From: Bacillus chungangensis
GTDB taxonomy: Bacteria; Bacillota; Bacilli; Bacillales; Bacillaceae_C
Assembly (NCBI RefSeq): GCF_030812995.1
Contig: NZ_JAUSTT010000022.1
Span: 27,792 to 91,791 of the forward strand
DNA length: 64,000 nt
Direction of reading: 5' to 3'
Shown here: positions 63,981 through 64,000 of the stretch, piece by piece
How the letters are laid out: each line of letters begins with the position of its first letter
How positions within the stretch are numbered: the first letter of the stretch is position 1
Program-made: the position numbers and the translations under genes
The notes under the pieces: generated by a model
What the model saw: only the letters and a program-made list of their open reading frames with translations
Told to the model about the DNA's origin: nothing
The model's database searches: none

Positions 63981-64000
63981 ATTTTGCGTGTAAATATTTC

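Overview
The window looks like a chromosomal segment of a low-GC, endospore-forming member of the Bacillaceae. Support comes from a GerB-GerA-GerC germinant receptor operon, a YjcZ-type sporulation peptide, an Sda-type sporulation checkpoint peptide, a Rok nucleoid protein, a YetF/DUF1657 locus, strong AGGAGG ribosome binding sites and frequent TTG/GTG starts. I cannot name the species from sequence alone. I saw no rRNA, tRNA, CRISPR array, intact transposase or prophage.

Layout. 1-2480: the 5' part of hisG and all of hisZ (minus strand), with the divergent histidinol phosphatase hisJ. 2600-7370: a minimal M50 membrane protease, a YjcZ peptide, a Rieske-FAD oxidoreductase and a soluble globin-like/CZB chemoreceptor. 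7560-8530: thiT with its TPP riboswitch. 8580-21290: two complete oligopeptide ABC operons, both on the minus strand and both in the order D-F-A-B-C. 21550-29160: an ABC-F ATPase, a YetF/DUF1657 cluster, pepF, a PadR-controlled set of small 2TM-repeat membrane proteins, and a YkhA-type thioesterase. 29280-39950: a DnaA-like AAA+ protein with no DNA-binding domain, trhO, a DEDDh exonuclease, topB, an MBL-fold hydrolase, the K+/H+ antiporter pair khtT-khtU and a tyrosine-recombinase-like gene with altered catalytic residues. 40600-49120: a YitT protein, an unknown helical protein, an Fsr-type exporter, a molybdenum cofactor cluster (moaA, moeA, mobB) that includes a soluble chemoreceptor, and a divergent fnr. 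49530-57130: lemA and a TPM-domain gene, a D,D-carboxypeptidase, the germinant receptor operon and bioY. 57270-62930: a NorQ/NorD-type pair, rok and an aldehyde dehydrogenase. 63757-63882: sda.

Scattered through the intergenic spaces is a family of modular, highly structured repeats of about 160-340 bp, with copies near 7.6, 30.4, 32.2, 52.2 and 63.1 kb and fragments near 17.2, 17.45, 29.2, 30.95 and 32.5 kb. Each full copy has one hairpin at its left end and a nested hairpin at its right end, with optional internal modules. No inverted terminal repeats are evident. This resembles non-autonomous derivatives of IS200/IS605-type elements, but that origin is inferred.

Functional themes are peptide uptake and degradation (two ABC systems plus PepF), the switch to low oxygen (Fnr, molybdenum cofactor, NorQD-type pair, a possible haem-binding chemoreceptor) and the spore life cycle. 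Most genes are ordinary core or near-core Bacillus genes. The least ordinary items are the truncated DnaA paralogue, the degenerate recombinase upstream of khtTU, the YetF-DUF1657 locus, the globin/CZB receptor and the repeat family.
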